Shown: positions 8,644 through 19,736, counted from the stretch's first letter. The stretch is DNA of 64,000 nucleotides from an uncultured Rhodocyclaceae bacterium (GCA_907163225.1 OU015322.1:3034060-3098059); one strand, 5' to 3'. The notes: generated from the sequence alone by a model not told the origin. Translations and numbers: made by a program.

Positions 8644-9093
8644 ATGATCTGGAAACCGCATGTCACCGTTGCCGCTGTGGTGCAGCGCGACGGAAAATTC
8701 CTGCTGGTCGAGGAGGAAACCGAGGCCGGGCTGGCCTTCAATCAGCCAGCTGGCCACCTTGAAGAGGGCGAGTCGCTGATCGATGCAGCGGTGCGCGAGA
8801 CGCTTGAAGAAACGGCTTACCACTTCAAGCCGACGCACTTGATCGGCATCTACAACTGGACGCATCCGACCAAGGAAGATACGACCTATCTGCGCTTTGC
8901 CTTTGGTGGCGAATTGCGTGGGTACGAGGCCGGGCGCCCCCTGGATGACGGGATTGTCGGCGCCCGCTGGCTGACGCTGGACGAGGTGAAGGCGACGCAG
9001 GCGCGCCATCGTAGCCCGCTGATATTGCGCTGCATTGAGGATCTGCTGGCTGGCAAGCAGGCTCCGCTCGATTTGCTGGTGCACTACGACTGA
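8644..9093 (+). CDS. nudJ: NUDIX hydrolase, NudJ type
   Basis: A 149-residue NUDIX pyrophosphohydrolase. The NUDIX box is GHLEEGESLIDAAVRETLEE, close to the NudJ group that hydrolyses HMP-PP and nucleotide polyphosphates; specificity is by analogy. An upstream in-frame TTG at 8632 adds four residues, but the ATG at 8644 begins at the conserved WKPHVTVA segment and is preferred. The stop overlaps the start of the next gene (TGATG). NudJ next to mnmA is a common arrangement in proteobacteria; here another gene lies between them. Confidence 0.88.
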   Translation: MIWKPHVTVAAVVQRDGKFLLVEEETEAGLAFNQPAGHLEEGESLIDAAVRETLEETAYHFKPTHLIGIYNWTHPTKEDTTYLRFAFGGELRGYEAGRPLDDGIVGARWLTLDEVKATQARHRSPLILRCIEDLLAGKQAPLDLLVHYD

Positions 9094-9647
9094 TGCGCTT
9101 CTGGCTGCTTGCCATGTTGTTCGCCTGCTCGGGGGCCAGGGCAGCCGACGAAACGGTGCCCATCTGCTACGGCTACGGTTGTCTGGCGCAGACGGATATC
9201 CGTTACACCGAAGGGCAGCTTGGCGAAGTGCGGCGAATGCTGTTTGCTGCGGTCGACGCGGAAAATGAGCGAAAAATGCTGGCCGAGGCCGTTGGGCGGC
9301 TTTACGCCTGGGCTGGTGAGCAGTCGGACATTCACAATGACCGTGGTGGCAATCTTGACGATGGCTACGTTGCCGGCAAGATGGACTGCATCGATCATTC
9401 GACCTCGACGACCCGCCTTTTGCAACTGCTTCAGGCGCGCAATTACTTGCGTTGGCATCGGGTGGTGGGGCCGGAACCTCGCTATTTTGCCGGCGTTATT
9501 CTTGTTCATTGGTCGGCCGTGGTTGAAGAAAAAACAGATGGCGAGGCCCCGCGCTTCGTCGTCGATAGCTGGTTCGTCGATAATGGACAGCCAGCGGTGA
9601 TCTTGCCGCTGGAAGACTGGAAGAAAGGGGCTGGGCCCGATGTCTAA
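9093..9647 (+). CDS. Probable secreted transglutaminase-fold cysteine protease
   Basis: A 184-residue protein with a signal peptide (residues 1-18, ARA-A). The mature part has a papain/transglutaminase-like order of residues: Cys99 in [15 protein letters not shown] at a helix start, His139 in LVHWSAVV, and Asp158 in FVVDSWF followed by the 'DNG.PA' turn. This Cys-His-Asp layout suggests a periplasmic bacterial transglutaminase-like cysteine peptidase; activity is inferred. It is coupled to nudJ (TGATG) and overlaps mnmA by 8 bp, so it is expressed with both. A USS-like repeat lies in its coding strand. Confidence 0.7.
   Translation: MRFWLLAMLFACSGARAADETVPICYGYGCLAQTDIRYTEGQLGEVRRMLFAAVDAENERKMLAEAVGRLYAWAGEQSDIHNDRGGNLDDGYVAGKMDCIDHSTSTTRLLQLLQARNYLRWHRVVGPEPRYFAGVILVHWSAVVEEKTDGEAPRFVVDSWFVDNGQPAVILPLEDWKKGAGPDV
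9248..9278 (+). repeat. USS-like repeat, copy 5
   Basis: Core TGCGGTCGAC, first tract GGAAAAT, second tract GAAAAAT. It lies in the coding strand of the transglutaminase-fold gene, read A-V-D-A-E-N-E-R-K. Confidence 0.8.
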
Positions 9648-10737
9648 GAAAACCGTGGTCGTTGGCTTGTCCGGCGGCGTTGATTCCTCTGTCGCCGCCT
9701 TGTTGCTCAAGCAGCAGGGCTGGAATGTGGTCGGTCTGTTCATGAAGAACTGGGAAGACGACGACACCGAGGAGTATTGCTCGTCGCGCCAGGATCTGAT
9801 CGACGTCATGAGCGTCGCCGACCGCATCGGTATTGATGTCGAGGTGGTCAATTTCGCCGCCGAGTACCGCGAACGCGTCTTTGCCGAGTTCCTGCGCGAG
9901 TACGAGGCCGGGCGGACGCCGAATCCGGACATCCTGTGCAACTCCGAAATCAAGTTCAAGGCTTTCCTCGACCACGCCATGCAGCTTGGTGCCGACAGGA
10001 TCGCCACCGGCCACTACGCCGGCGTGCGCGAGTTCAACGGCGAATACCAGTTGCTCAAGGCCGAGGACGGCACCAAGGACCAGAGCTATTTTCTCTATCG
10101 CCTGAACCAGGCGCAGCTGTCGAAAACGCTGTTCCCGCTGGCCGACATCTACAAGCGCGAAGTGCGCAAGATGGCCGAGGCGGAAGGCTTGCACGTCGCG
10201 GCCAAGAAGGATTCGACCGGCATCTGCTTCATCGGCGAGCGGCCATTCAAGGATTTTCTGGCGCGTTATCTGCCGCCGAAAAAAGGTGAAATCCGCCGCC
10301 TCGACGATGGCAAGGTGCTCGGCGAGCACGATGGCCTGATGTTCCACACCATGGGCCAGCGCAAGGGGCTGCACATCGGCGGCCTGAAGGAAAAGGGGCA
10401 GGCCGGTGGTGGCGATCACGATGCCTGGTTCGTCGTCGGCAAGGATATGGAAAAGAACGTGTTGTACGTGGCGCAGGGCCACGATCATCCGGCGCTGTTG
10501 CAGAGCGACCTGGTGGCCGAACAACTGTCCTGGGTATCCGGCCGGGCGCCGCACACGCACTGGGTTTACACCGCCAAGCCGCGTTACCGGACGGCCGACC
10601 AGCCGTGCGAAGTGGACTCCGTCGATGCGGCGACCTGCAAGATCAATTTCGCCGAAGCCCAGTGGGCACTGACGCCAGGCCAGTCCGTGGTGTTGTACGA
10701 GAGCCGGGTGTGTCTGGGCGGCGGCGTGATTCGCTGA
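9640..10737 (+). CDS. mnmA: tRNA-specific 2-thiouridylase
   Basis: A 365-residue cytoplasmic enzyme that thiolates U34 of tRNA-Lys, -Glu and -Gln with ATP and a relayed persulfide. The ATP PP-loop is [15 protein letters not shown] near the N-terminus; the two catalytic cysteines lie in [12 protein letters not shown] and [12 protein letters not shown]. Length is normal. The ATG at 9640 has AGGGG about 10 nt upstream and overlaps the preceding gene. It is convergent with the HD-GYP gene 6 bp downstream. Confidence 0.97.
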   Translation: MSKKTVVVGLSGGVDSSVAALLLKQQGWNVVGLFMKNWEDDDTEEYCSSRQDLIDVMSVADRIGIDVEVVNFAAEYRERVFAEFLREYEAGRTPNPDILCNSEIKFKAFLDHAMQLGADRIATGHYAGVREFNGEYQLLKAEDGTKDQSYFLYRLNQAQLSKTLFPLADIYKREVRKMAEAEGLHVAAKKDSTGICFIGERPFKDFLARYLPPKKGEIRRLDDGKVLGEHDGLMFHTMGQRKGLHIGGLKEKGQAGGGDHDAWFVVGKDMEKNVLYVAQGHDHPALLQSDLVAEQLSWVSGRAPHTHWVYTAKPRYRTADQPCEVDSVDAATCKINFAEAQWALTPGQSVVLYESRVCLGGGVIR

Positions 10738-10743
10738 GGAAAA

Positions 10744-11349
10744 TCAGTCGCCTGACGTGCGCGTCGGCGATTTTTCGATGACGGCGCAGAAGGCGTGCAG
10801 CAGGTCGGGATCGTGTTTGTGCCCGGCCTCGCGGCTCAGGATGTCCATGACTTCACGATGCTGGCGCGGCCGGTGGTAAGGGCGCGTTTCGACCATTGCG
10901 TCATAACTGTCGGTCAGGGAAATAATGCGCGAGTAGAGCGGGATTTCGGTGCCGGACAGGCGGTCAGGGTAACCAGAGCCGTCGAAATGCTCGTGGTGGT
11001 GGCGGACGGCGCTGGCGATTTCTCGTGAGTGTTCGCCGTTGATGGCAAGGACGATCTGCTCACCGATCAGGACGTGCTGTTTCATGCATGCCCATTCATC
11101 GGCTTCAAAAGCTTCCGGTTTGAGCAGGACGCTGTCAGGGATGCCTATTTTTCCCAGGTCATGGAACTGGGCGCCAAGCGACAGTTGCCCCAGTTCGCGC
11201 TCGGAGAGCTCGATGTGCCGGCCTAGTTCGTTGGAAAGCTGGACGACGCGGTCGCAATGCAGCCGGGTGTGATGGTCGCGGGCGCCCAGTGCGACTGTCA
11301 AAGATCGAACAACTTTTTCCATGGGGACGGCGTAGGCACTGTTTTTCAT
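10744..11349 (-). CDS. Stand-alone HD-GYP domain protein
   Basis: A 201-residue protein that is almost entirely an HD-GYP domain. It shows the metal-binding HDLGKIGIPD (His63-Asp64) and the HHEHFDGSGYPD segment carrying the GYP signature (residues 124-128). Such proteins hydrolyse cyclic-di-GMP or related cyclic dinucleotides. There is no receiver, PAS or membrane segment, so an input must come from a partner or the domain acts constitutively. It is a single gene facing mnmA. With the EAL/HDOD protein at 2.1-3.4 kb it is the second putative c-di-GMP protein here. Confidence 0.88.
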   Translation of the reverse strand: MKNSAYAVPMEKVVRSLTVALGARDHHTRLHCDRVVQLSNELGRHIELSERELGQLSLGAQFHDLGKIGIPDSVLLKPEAFEADEWACMKQHVLIGEQIVLAINGEHSREIASAVRHHHEHFDGSGYPDRLSGTEIPLYSRIISLTDSYDAMVETRPYHRPRQHREVMDILSREAGHKHDPDLLHAFCAVIEKSPTRTSGD

Positions 11350-11438
11350 GGCGATCTACCTCGGGTGCGGAATGCTCTGACTTCGTGAAAAACGGGTGGT
11401 TCAGTCAGGAATGAGACTAAAAGGCGGCGCTGGATACG

Positions 11439-11467
11439 AAAAGGGCGCCCGATTTGGCGCCCTTTTT
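11439..11467. terminator. Bidirectional rho-independent terminator
   Basis: Stem AAGGGCGCC / GGCGCCCTT with a 6-nt loop and T-runs on both sides. It lies 8 bp after the glutathione S-transferase stop (leftward gene) and upstream of the HD-GYP gene, so it mainly ends the GST transcript. Confidence 0.85.
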
Positions 11468-11474
11468 GGCTGGT

Positions 11475-12083
11475 TCAGTCGTGTGGAACGGTGTCCGCAA
11501 ACGATTGCCGCTGCATCAACTTGTCGTACAGCTTTCCCAGATTGGGGTGCGTTTCGCGCCAATTGATGTCGGCGAAACGAAAGGCCAGGTAGCCGAGGGC
11601 GGCGCCGGTGGCCAGGTCGGCCATCGAGATGTGCGTGCCCATGCAGAAGCTCTTTTCACCCAGTTCTTCAGCCATGAATTCAAGGCTGCGCGTGACTTTG
11701 TCGCGCTGGCGCTGAATCCAGTCGTTGCTGCGCTGAGCTTCCGGGCGCTTGCCTTCGAGGAAGGCAGTCGCTGCGGCGTCGCAGATGCCGTCGGCCAGCG
11801 CTTCCCAGCGCTTGACTTCGGTGCGCTCGCGGTTGGGGGCGGGGAAGAGCTTGTTGTTGGGCGTGACATTGTCGATGTATTCGACAATGACGCGGGAGTC
11901 GAACAGGCGGGTGTCGTCGTCGAGTACGAGCACGGGAATCTTGCCGAGCGGATTCAGGCTCGGCACCTTGCTGTCAGCCAGCCAAGGGGAGTCGATGACG
12001 AAATCGTATTCAATTTTCTTTTCAGCCAGCACGATGCGCACTTTTCGCGCAAACGGACTGGTATGGGAGCCGATCAGCTTCAT
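11475..12083 (-). CDS. Glutathione S-transferase family protein
   Basis: A 202-residue cytosolic GST. The thioredoxin-like N-terminal half begins MKLIGSHTSPFARKVRI with Ser/Thr in the catalytic position and shows NPLGKIPVLVLDD (cis-Pro) and LFDSRVIVEYI for glutathione binding. The C-terminal half is helical, with ISMADLATGAALGYL. It resembles YibF-type GSTs of unknown substrate. The open frame extends 35 codons upstream, but the ATG at 12083 matches the family start and has GAGAG upstream. A terminator follows the stop. Confidence 0.92.
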   Translation of the reverse strand: MKLIGSHTSPFARKVRIVLAEKKIEYDFVIDSPWLADSKVPSLNPLGKIPVLVLDDDTRLFDSRVIVEYIDNVTPNNKLFPAPNRERTEVKRWEALADGICDAAATAFLEGKRPEAQRSNDWIQRQRDKVTRSLEFMAEELGEKSFCMGTHISMADLATGAALGYLAFRFADINWRETHPNLGKLYDKLMQRQSFADTVPHD

Positions 12084-12147
12084 CGCATACTCTCTGATTT
12101 GGGGAGTTCGATTATAGCGTATGGCGGGTGCTCCGCCGGGCGGGTAA

Positions 12148-13545
<1,398 letters not shown>

Positions 13546-13549
13546 AGCG

Positions 13550-13825
13550 ATGAAGTGCAGCAAATGCGGCCAGGAAGTGCCGGCAGATGCCATTTACTGC
13601 CCGCAGTGCACCGGTGAACGCAAGACGACGGATCCCGAGGTGATCCGTGGCGGCATCCGTGGCGGCGCAATCGGCCTGTTTCTCGGCCTCTTGCCCACCG
13701 TCTGGCTGCTCTTTCACTTTGGCGCCGAGCGCGGCATCAAGGCCATCGCCTTCATCGTGCCGGCCGTCACCTTCACCACCGGGTTGATCATCGGCCTGGT
13801 CAAAGCCAAAAGGGAATGGAAATAA
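13550..13825 (+). CDS. Zinc-ribbon membrane protein
   Basis: A 91-residue protein. The N-terminus is a zinc ribbon with two CxxC pairs (CSKCGQ and CPQC), followed by a Gly-rich linker and two transmembrane segments (about residues 37-55 and 63-83). The basic C-terminus KAKREWK is probably cytoplasmic. It starts 4 bp after purB and its stop shares an A with the start of the DUF2322 gene, so the three are likely cotranscribed. No function is known to me. Confidence 0.8.
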   Translation: MKCSKCGQEVPADAIYCPQCTGERKTTDPEVIRGGIRGGAIGLFLGLLPTVWLLFHFGAERGIKAIAFIVPAVTFTTGLIIGLVKAKREWK

Positions 13826-14142
13826 TGTCTTTTGCTGAAAACCTGAAAAAACTCCCCGGTATTTCACATCTTGCCGCGATCAATCTGCTCTATGCCGAGG
13901 GCAACGTCGCTGCGGCCATTGAAAACAAGCCGGGCAGCCAAGGCTCGCTGGCGGTATACAACCACCTGGCGCAAACCTACGGCTCCATCAACGCCGAGGC
14001 CGCGAAAAAGGGCCTCGAAATTTTCGCCGAGCATACCGAGGACGAGCGCGCCAACCCGGGCAAGCATCCGAACATCGCGCGGCTCATCGCGATCGAGCAG
14101 GGCGGGCCAGCGCTGCGTGTCAAACACGTTTTTGCGGTCTAA
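13825..14142 (+). CDS. DUF2322 family protein
   Basis: A 105-residue protein that matches my memory of the DUF2322 family: MSFAENLKKLPGISHLAAI at the start, then a central NHLAQTYGSINAEAAKKGL helix and EHTEDERANPGKHPNI. The family occurs in beta- and gammaproteobacteria and is uncharacterised. An upstream in-frame ATG at 13816 would overlap the previous gene by 10 bp. The ATG at 13825 overlaps the TAA stop by one base, has AGGGA about 10 nt upstream and matches the family start. Confidence 0.85.
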   Translation: MSFAENLKKLPGISHLAAINLLYAEGNVAAAIENKPGSQGSLAVYNHLAQTYGSINAEAAKKGLEIFAEHTEDERANPGKHPNIARLIAIEQGGPALRVKHVFAV

Positions 14143-14219
14143 GCCAGTCAGTTCCATTTGCCTCACCCGTGCGGTGAAAAACTTCATGGCAAAATAAGTA
14201 ATTCGAAATATACGAGCGC

Positions 14220-14225
14220 TATAAT
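14220..14225 (+). promoter_or_regulatory. Probable -10 box for cytochrome c' gene
   Basis: A perfect TATAAT in an AT-rich stretch 79 bp before the cytochrome c' start. No good TTGACA lies at the right distance (only agtaat at 14197), so an activator or extended promoter may be used. Confidence 0.5.
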
Positions 14226-14303
14226 TTTTGCGGAATAAAACACCGGTGCCGTGCGTTAACGCATTGCAACCCGATTTTCCTCAATGACAACGGAGAAACC
14301 CCA

Positions 14304-14762
14304 ATGAAATCCAAGCTTCTGCTCGCCCTGCTCACCACCACCCTTGCGGCCGGTACAGCCGTCGCACAGGTCAAGGTCGAAGACGCCATCAAGTTCCGCC
14401 AGTCCGGCTACGGCTTCATGGCCTGGAACATGGCCCGCATCAAGGCCAACGTCGAAGGCACCTACAACAAGGAAGAAGTGATCAAGGCTGCCAACGTCAT
14501 CCAGGCCATCGCCAACTCCGGCATGGGCGCGCTCTACGTGCCGGGCAGCGACAAGGGCAAGGGCTGGGAAGAAACCCGCGCCAAGCCGGCCATCTTCACC
14601 GACAAGGAAAAGGTCGGCAAGGTTGCCATGGCCTTCAACAAGGAGGCCAACGAAATGGCCAAGATCGCTGCCACCGGCGACGCCGCAGCGGTCGGCGCCC
14701 AGTTGGGCAAACTCGGCGACACCTGCAAGGGCTGCCACGACGATTTCAAGGCCAAGAAATAA
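14304..14762 (+). CDS. Cytochrome c' (NO-binding class II cytochrome c)
   Basis: A 152-residue periplasmic protein: signal peptide to about residue 21 (VAQ), then a four-helix-bundle sequence with the heme motif CKGCH near the C-terminus, as in class II cytochromes c'. These five-coordinate hemes bind NO and protect against nitrosative stress, which suits a denitrifier carrying nirS. KFRQSGYGFMAWNM in the first helix is typical. The ATG has GGAG 9 nt upstream. A strong terminator follows at 14783, before the b561-like gene. Confidence 0.93.
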   Translation: MKSKLLLALLTTTLAAGTAVAQVKVEDAIKFRQSGYGFMAWNMARIKANVEGTYNKEEVIKAANVIQAIANSGMGALYVPGSDKGKGWEETRAKPAIFTDKEKVGKVAMAFNKEANEMAKIAATGDAAAVGAQLGKLGDTCKGCHDDFKAKK

Positions 14763-14782
14763 GCCGATAATCAATGCAAGCA

Positions 14783-14809
14783 CAGGCACCTGCGGGTGCC
14801 TGTTTTTTT
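14783..14809 (+). terminator. Rho-independent terminator after cytochrome c' gene
   Basis: Stem CAGGCACC / GGTGCCTG with a 4-nt loop (tgcg) followed by seven T. It separates the cytochrome c' gene from the b561-like gene 19 bp downstream, which may depend on read-through. Confidence 0.92.
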
Positions 14810-14827
14810 AGCAAGCAAGGCACGCAC

Positions 14828-15517
14828 ATGAACCGCCAACGAATTCGCCTCTGGGATCTGCCCACCCGCCTGTTTCACTGGCTGCTCGCACTCGCCGTCG
14901 TCGCGGCCATCATCAGCGGGCAAATCGGCGGCAAGCTGATCGATCTGCACGGCAAGATCGGCCTTGCCATCGTTGGCCTCGTCGCCTTCCGCATCGTCTG
15001 GGGCTTTGCCGGCTCCACCTACGCGCGCTTTGCCCAGTTCTTCCCGACGCCGGGCAAGATCAAGACCTACCTCAACGGCGAATGGCGCGGCCTCGGCCAC
15101 AACCCGCTTGGCGCACTTTCCGTTTTTGGCCTGATTTTCCTGTTGACCGCACAAACCCTCACCGGCCTCTTCGCCAACGACGACATCGCCTTCGTCGGCC
15201 CCCTCTATGACCTGATCAGCAAGTCGCTCAGCAACCGCCTGAGCGGCCTGCACGAACTGCTCTCCAATATCCTGATCGCCCTTGTCGTCCTCCACCTCGC
15301 CGCCATCGCCGTCTATGGCCACGTAAAAAAAGACAAGCTGATCAAGCCGATGCTGACTGGCTGGAAGGAAGGGGCGACCGGCGAGTCGGCCAAGGGCGGT
15401 GGTGTGCTCGCACTGATCGTGGCGCTGACGATTGCGGGCGTAGCCATCTATGGTGCCAGTGGGGCCTGGCTGCCCGAGCCGCCACTGCCGCAGACGATGG
15501 AAACGCCGAGCTGGTAA
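14828..15517 (+). CDS. Cytochrome b561-like membrane protein
   Basis: A 229-residue integral membrane protein of the cytochrome b561/Ni-Fe hydrogenase cytochrome b family. It starts RLWDLPTRLFHWLLALAV, with the heme-ligand His in the first helix, and has about four helices with further His residues (DLHGKIG, GLHELL, VLHLAAI, YGHVKKD). It likely carries electrons between the quinone pool and periplasmic c-type hemes; pairing with the adjacent cytochrome c' is a familiar arrangement. An in-frame ATG at 14774 lies inside the terminator; the ATG at 14828 starts the conserved part. Confidence 0.88.
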   Translation: MNRQRIRLWDLPTRLFHWLLALAVVAAIISGQIGGKLIDLHGKIGLAIVGLVAFRIVWGFAGSTYARFAQFFPTPGKIKTYLNGEWRGLGHNPLGALSVFGLIFLLTAQTLTGLFANDDIAFVGPLYDLISKSLSNRLSGLHELLSNILIALVVLHLAAIAVYGHVKKDKLIKPMLTGWKEGATGESAKGGGVLALIVALTIAGVAIYGASGAWLPEPPLPQTMETPSW

Positions 15518-15652
15518 TTTCTGGGGTACTGCTTTGGGCGATGTGTGATTCAGACAAGGCCGGCAAACGGCCACAACCGGCCGGTGATCACGTCCACGAA
15601 GCGGCCACTCGAAGGTCCGCCGTACTCCGATATCTGCCGTCGGATCGAATGA

Positions 15653-15667
15653 CACTACAATGTAGTG
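15653..15667. repeat. Perfect short palindrome in convergent spacer
   Basis: CACTACA, one central A, TGTAGTG. It is followed at once by a G/C hairpin (arms GCCCCCG at 15667-15673 and CGGGGGC at 15682-15688). Both lie in the 199-bp spacer between the convergent b561-like and pxpA genes. No T-run follows on either strand, so classic termination is unclear. Confidence 0.5.
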
Positions 15668-15716
15668 CCCCCGCTCGCGGACGGGGGCCGGTTAACTGCA
15701 GTATTTTCCCCCTGCC

Positions 15717-16484
15717 TTACAGTCGATCGAGGCTGACGATGCTGTAGTCGGCCGCCTCGATGCCGCGTCGGAGATCGCTGGCGGTGGCAACCGCCTCCGG
15801 GTTGTCGCCGTGAACGCAAATGCTTTGCACGCGGGTCGGTAGGCGCTTGCCGTTGACGCTGACGATGGCTTGTTCATCCAGCATGCGCAGGACGTGGGCG
15901 AGTGCGGCGTCAGTGCCATGGATCATGGCGCCGGGCTGGCTGCGTGGCATCAACTGGCCGTCGTCCTGATAGGCACGATCGGCGAAAATCTCAAGGATGA
16001 CCGGCAGGCCGATGCGTTCGCCGGCTGTAGCGAGTCGGGAGTAGGCCGGGGCCAGCAGTATCAGTTGCGGGCTGATGGCATGGACGGCACGAGCGACGCA
16101 ATCGGCCAGCGCCGGATCGGCACAGGCCATGTTGCTGAGGGCGCCATGCGGCTTGACGTGACTGACGCAGCTGCCTTCGGCCGCGGCCATCGCCTTCAGG
16201 GCGCCAATCTGGTAGATGATCATCGCTTCCAGCTCGGCAGCCGGGATATCCATGCGCCGCCGGCCGAAGCCTTGCAGATCGGGGAACGCCGGGTGGGCGC
16301 CAATGCTGACCCCGCGCTTTTTGGCCGCCGCGACTGTCCTCCGCATGACCAAAGGATCCCCGGCATGAAAGCCGCAGGCAATATTGGCGCTGGCGACGAT
16401 GTCGAGCAGGGACTCGTCATCCCCCATGGACCACGCACCGAAGCTTTCACCGAGGTCGGCATTGAGATTGATGTTTTTGTTCAT
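15717..16484 (-). CDS. pxpA: 5-oxoprolinase subunit A (LamB/YcsF)
   Basis: A 255-residue LamB/YcsF family protein, one of three subunits (PxpA, PxpB, PxpC) of the bacterial ATP-dependent 5-oxoprolinase that opens 5-oxoproline to glutamate. Signatures are NLNADLGESFGAWSMGDDE at the start, ANIACGFHAGDP and SIGAHPAFPDLQGFGRR. The frame stays open upstream, but the ATG at 16484 gives the conserved N-terminus. It lies 16 bp after gdhA, separated by that gene from pxpC and pxpB, and is the last gene of the operon. Confidence 0.95.
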   Translation of the reverse strand: MNKNINLNADLGESFGAWSMGDDESLLDIVASANIACGFHAGDPLVMRRTVAAAKKRGVSIGAHPAFPDLQGFGRRRMDIPAAELEAMIIYQIGALKAMAAAEGSCVSHVKPHGALSNMACADPALADCVARAVHAISPQLILLAPAYSRLATAGERIGLPVILEIFADRAYQDDGQLMPRSQPGAMIHGTDAALAHVLRMLDEQAIVSVNGKRLPTRVQSICVHGDNPEAVATASDLRRGIEAADYSIVSLDRL

Positions 16485-16500
16485 GAGCAGGTTCCCCAGG

Positions 16501-17814
<1,314 letters not shown>

Positions 17815-17905
17815 GCTATCTCCTGATTGTTCTTTCAACGATTATTGCTGCTGCCCGATTCGTTTTCCGATCATCCCGGCGCATTGAGATCGGTTCGCCG
17901 GTTGC

Positions 17906-18982
17906 TCATGAGCACTCCCACGGCAAATCGGGAGGCGTGCCGCGCAGGAAACCGCCCGCATCGACCATGCCACTGATCAGGTTGCAACCGTATAGCGCGG
18001 CCTCGTCCAGGCTGCCTGGTGGCAGGAAGGTCTGTAAAGCGCGCGCCCAGTCGGTCCACCGCTGGCGCAACTCGGCCAGGGCGTGGCGGGCGGCGGCCAG
18101 GTCGACCGATTGGAACTGGATCGTGCTACCCGGCGGGCAGTGGGCAAGGCGCGGCAGGTCGGCACTGATTACCGTGGCGATCTTGGGGTACCCACCGACC
18201 GTCTGGCAGTCGGCGAGGAGGATGATCGGCAGGCCGTTGGCCGGCACCTGAATGGCGCCCGGCATTACGCCGTCGGAGACAATGTCGGCCGCGGCCGGAC
18301 TGGCGTGGGCCAGGGCCGGACCTGCCAAGCGCAGCCCCATGCGATCCTGTTCCGCAGTTGCCGAGTAGGGGGTATTCAGAAAGGTCTCGATGGCCTCGTC
18401 GGTGAAGTGGGCGGCCTGTGGGCCAAGCATGACGCGGATCGGGCCATCGCCATGATCCAAGGGCTCACCCCGAGTTTCACGAAAATCGCGTTTGCCCGAT
18501 TGGCTGCAGGGAATACTGTCACCTTTTTGCAGTGCGTGGCCGTCGATGCCGCCGATGCCGGTGCGCTGATAGGTCGAGCGGCTGCCGAGTTGGCGGGGCA
18601 CGGCGCAGCCGCCGGAAATGGCAAGGTAGGCGGTGCCGCCGGCGACGGCGCCGACCTTCAGGCTGTCGTGGTCCTCCAGGGTCGCGCTTTGCCAGGCCGG
18701 CAGCGCCTGGCTGCTGCCGTTGGCACGCAGGATGGTAGCGGCGACATTGCCGGCCAGGGCCACGCGCAACGGTCCGCAGCGTACCGCCAGGGTCGGCCCG
18801 AGACCGCGCATTTCGATACAGGCCGCAGCCGGATGATTGCCGGCCAGCGCGTTGGCACAATCGGCCAGTGGCCGGTCGAGAAAGCCTGACACGGCCAGGC
18901 CCTGATGGCGGTAGCCGAAGCGCCCAGCATCCTGGATGGCGTTGCCGAGACCGCCGTCGATGACTTCGATCAGTCCGGTCAT
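17906..18982 (-). CDS. pxpC: 5-oxoprolinase subunit C (biotin-dependent carboxyltransferase-like, KipA)
   Basis: A 358-residue member of the KipA/AHS2 family, the large subunit of the PxpABC 5-oxoprolinase. It starts GLIEVIDGGLGNAIQDAGRFGYRHQG and contains YLAISGGCAVPRQLGSRSTY, typical of this fold (a relative of allophanate and urea carboxylase parts). The ATG overlaps the pxpB stop by 4 bp; the frame is open further upstream only as a shadow of pxpB. A 91-bp spacer separates it from gdhA. Confidence 0.93.
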   Translation of the reverse strand: MTGLIEVIDGGLGNAIQDAGRFGYRHQGLAVSGFLDRPLADCANALAGNHPAAACIEMRGLGPTLAVRCGPLRVALAGNVAATILRANGSSQALPAWQSATLEDHDSLKVGAVAGGTAYLAISGGCAVPRQLGSRSTYQRTGIGGIDGHALQKGDSIPCSQSGKRDFRETRGEPLDHGDGPIRVMLGPQAAHFTDEAIETFLNTPYSATAEQDRMGLRLAGPALAHASPAAADIVSDGVMPGAIQVPANGLPIILLADCQTVGGYPKIATVISADLPRLAHCPPGSTIQFQSVDLAAARHALAELRQRWTDWARALQTFLPPGSLDEAALYGCNLISGMVDAGGFLRGTPPDLPWECS

Positions 18983-19731
18983 GCGGCCTCCCCGGCGATG
19001 TGGAAATTGGCGCGGCTGAGCCGGCCGGCAGCCAGTTCGCCCGCGATGTGCTCGTACTCGGCGCGGTCGACGACACGCCAGCGCACCTGGTCGCCGGACT
19101 CGAGCAGCGCCGGAGCAGTCTCCTCGGCAGCCTCGAACAAGGGCACCGGGGTGCGCCCGAGCAGGTTCCAGCCACCTGGGCTTTCCCAGGGATAGACCGC
19201 GCACATTTCGCCGGTGACGGCGAGCGACCGGGCCGGCACCACCTTGCGCGGATTGGCCAGGCGCGGCATGGCCAGTTGCGGTGGCAGCCCCCCCATGTAG
19301 GGGAAGCCGGGCATGAAGCCGATCATGTAAACGCGATAGGTGGCGGCGGTGAGCAGCGCAATCACCTGCGCCGGTTCCATCCCTTTGGCCTCGGCCAGGC
19401 GTTCGAGGTCGGGTGCCAGATCGGCGTCGCAGCAGACCGGCAACAGCCAGTGGCGTCCCTCGCTGGCAGTGCTGCCGGCAGCTTCGGCCATTTGCAGCAG
19501 GCGAGTGCCCAGAAGTTGGCCGTCGACAGCGAGCGGATCGTAATGCACGGTCAGCGAGCGGAAGGTCGGCACCAGGTCCACGATACCGGCCAGATCACCG
19601 GCATCGCGAGCAACATGGAGGGCGACGTTCAGTCCCATGACCCGGGCGTGCAGCGCTGGGTCGATGCGGTCACCGAACTCGACTGTCCAGGCGCTGTCGC
19701 CGAGCGGCAGCAAGGTGGGTAGATGGCTCAC
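18979..19731 (-). CDS. pxpB: 5-oxoprolinase subunit B (KipI/AHS1)
   Basis: A 250-residue KipI/AHS1-family protein that forms the catalytic complex with PxpC. Family landmarks are GDSAWTVEFGD near the N-terminus, LPVCCDADLAPDLERLA, and the strongly conserved GFMPGFPYMGGLPPQLAMPR, then YPWESPGGWNLLGRTP. It begins 5 bp after dctM and overlaps pxpC by 4 bp. The link to the TRAP genes upstream is the main reason to propose that the transporter carries 5-oxoproline. Confidence 0.94.
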   Translation of the reverse strand: MSHLPTLLPLGDSAWTVEFGDRIDPALHARVMGLNVALHVARDAGDLAGIVDLVPTFRSLTVHYDPLAVDGQLLGTRLLQMAEAAGSTASEGRHWLLPVCCDADLAPDLERLAEAKGMEPAQVIALLTAATYRVYMIGFMPGFPYMGGLPPQLAMPRLANPRKVVPARSLAVTGEMCAVYPWESPGGWNLLGRTPVPLFEAAEETAPALLESGDQVRWRVVDRAEYEHIAGELAAGRLSRANFHIAGEAA

Positions 19732-19736
19732 GATGC

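Noticed and set aside
14771-15655. A 294-codon frame on the - strand over the b561-like gene and the spacer
   Set aside because: Most of it is antisense to a conserved membrane protein. The first 40 residues in the spacer look vaguely protein-like but could be a decayed repeat; not enough to call a gene.
19055-19090. GCGGTCGAC in pxpB as a motif copy
   Set aside because: Core only, followed by G/C-rich sequence.
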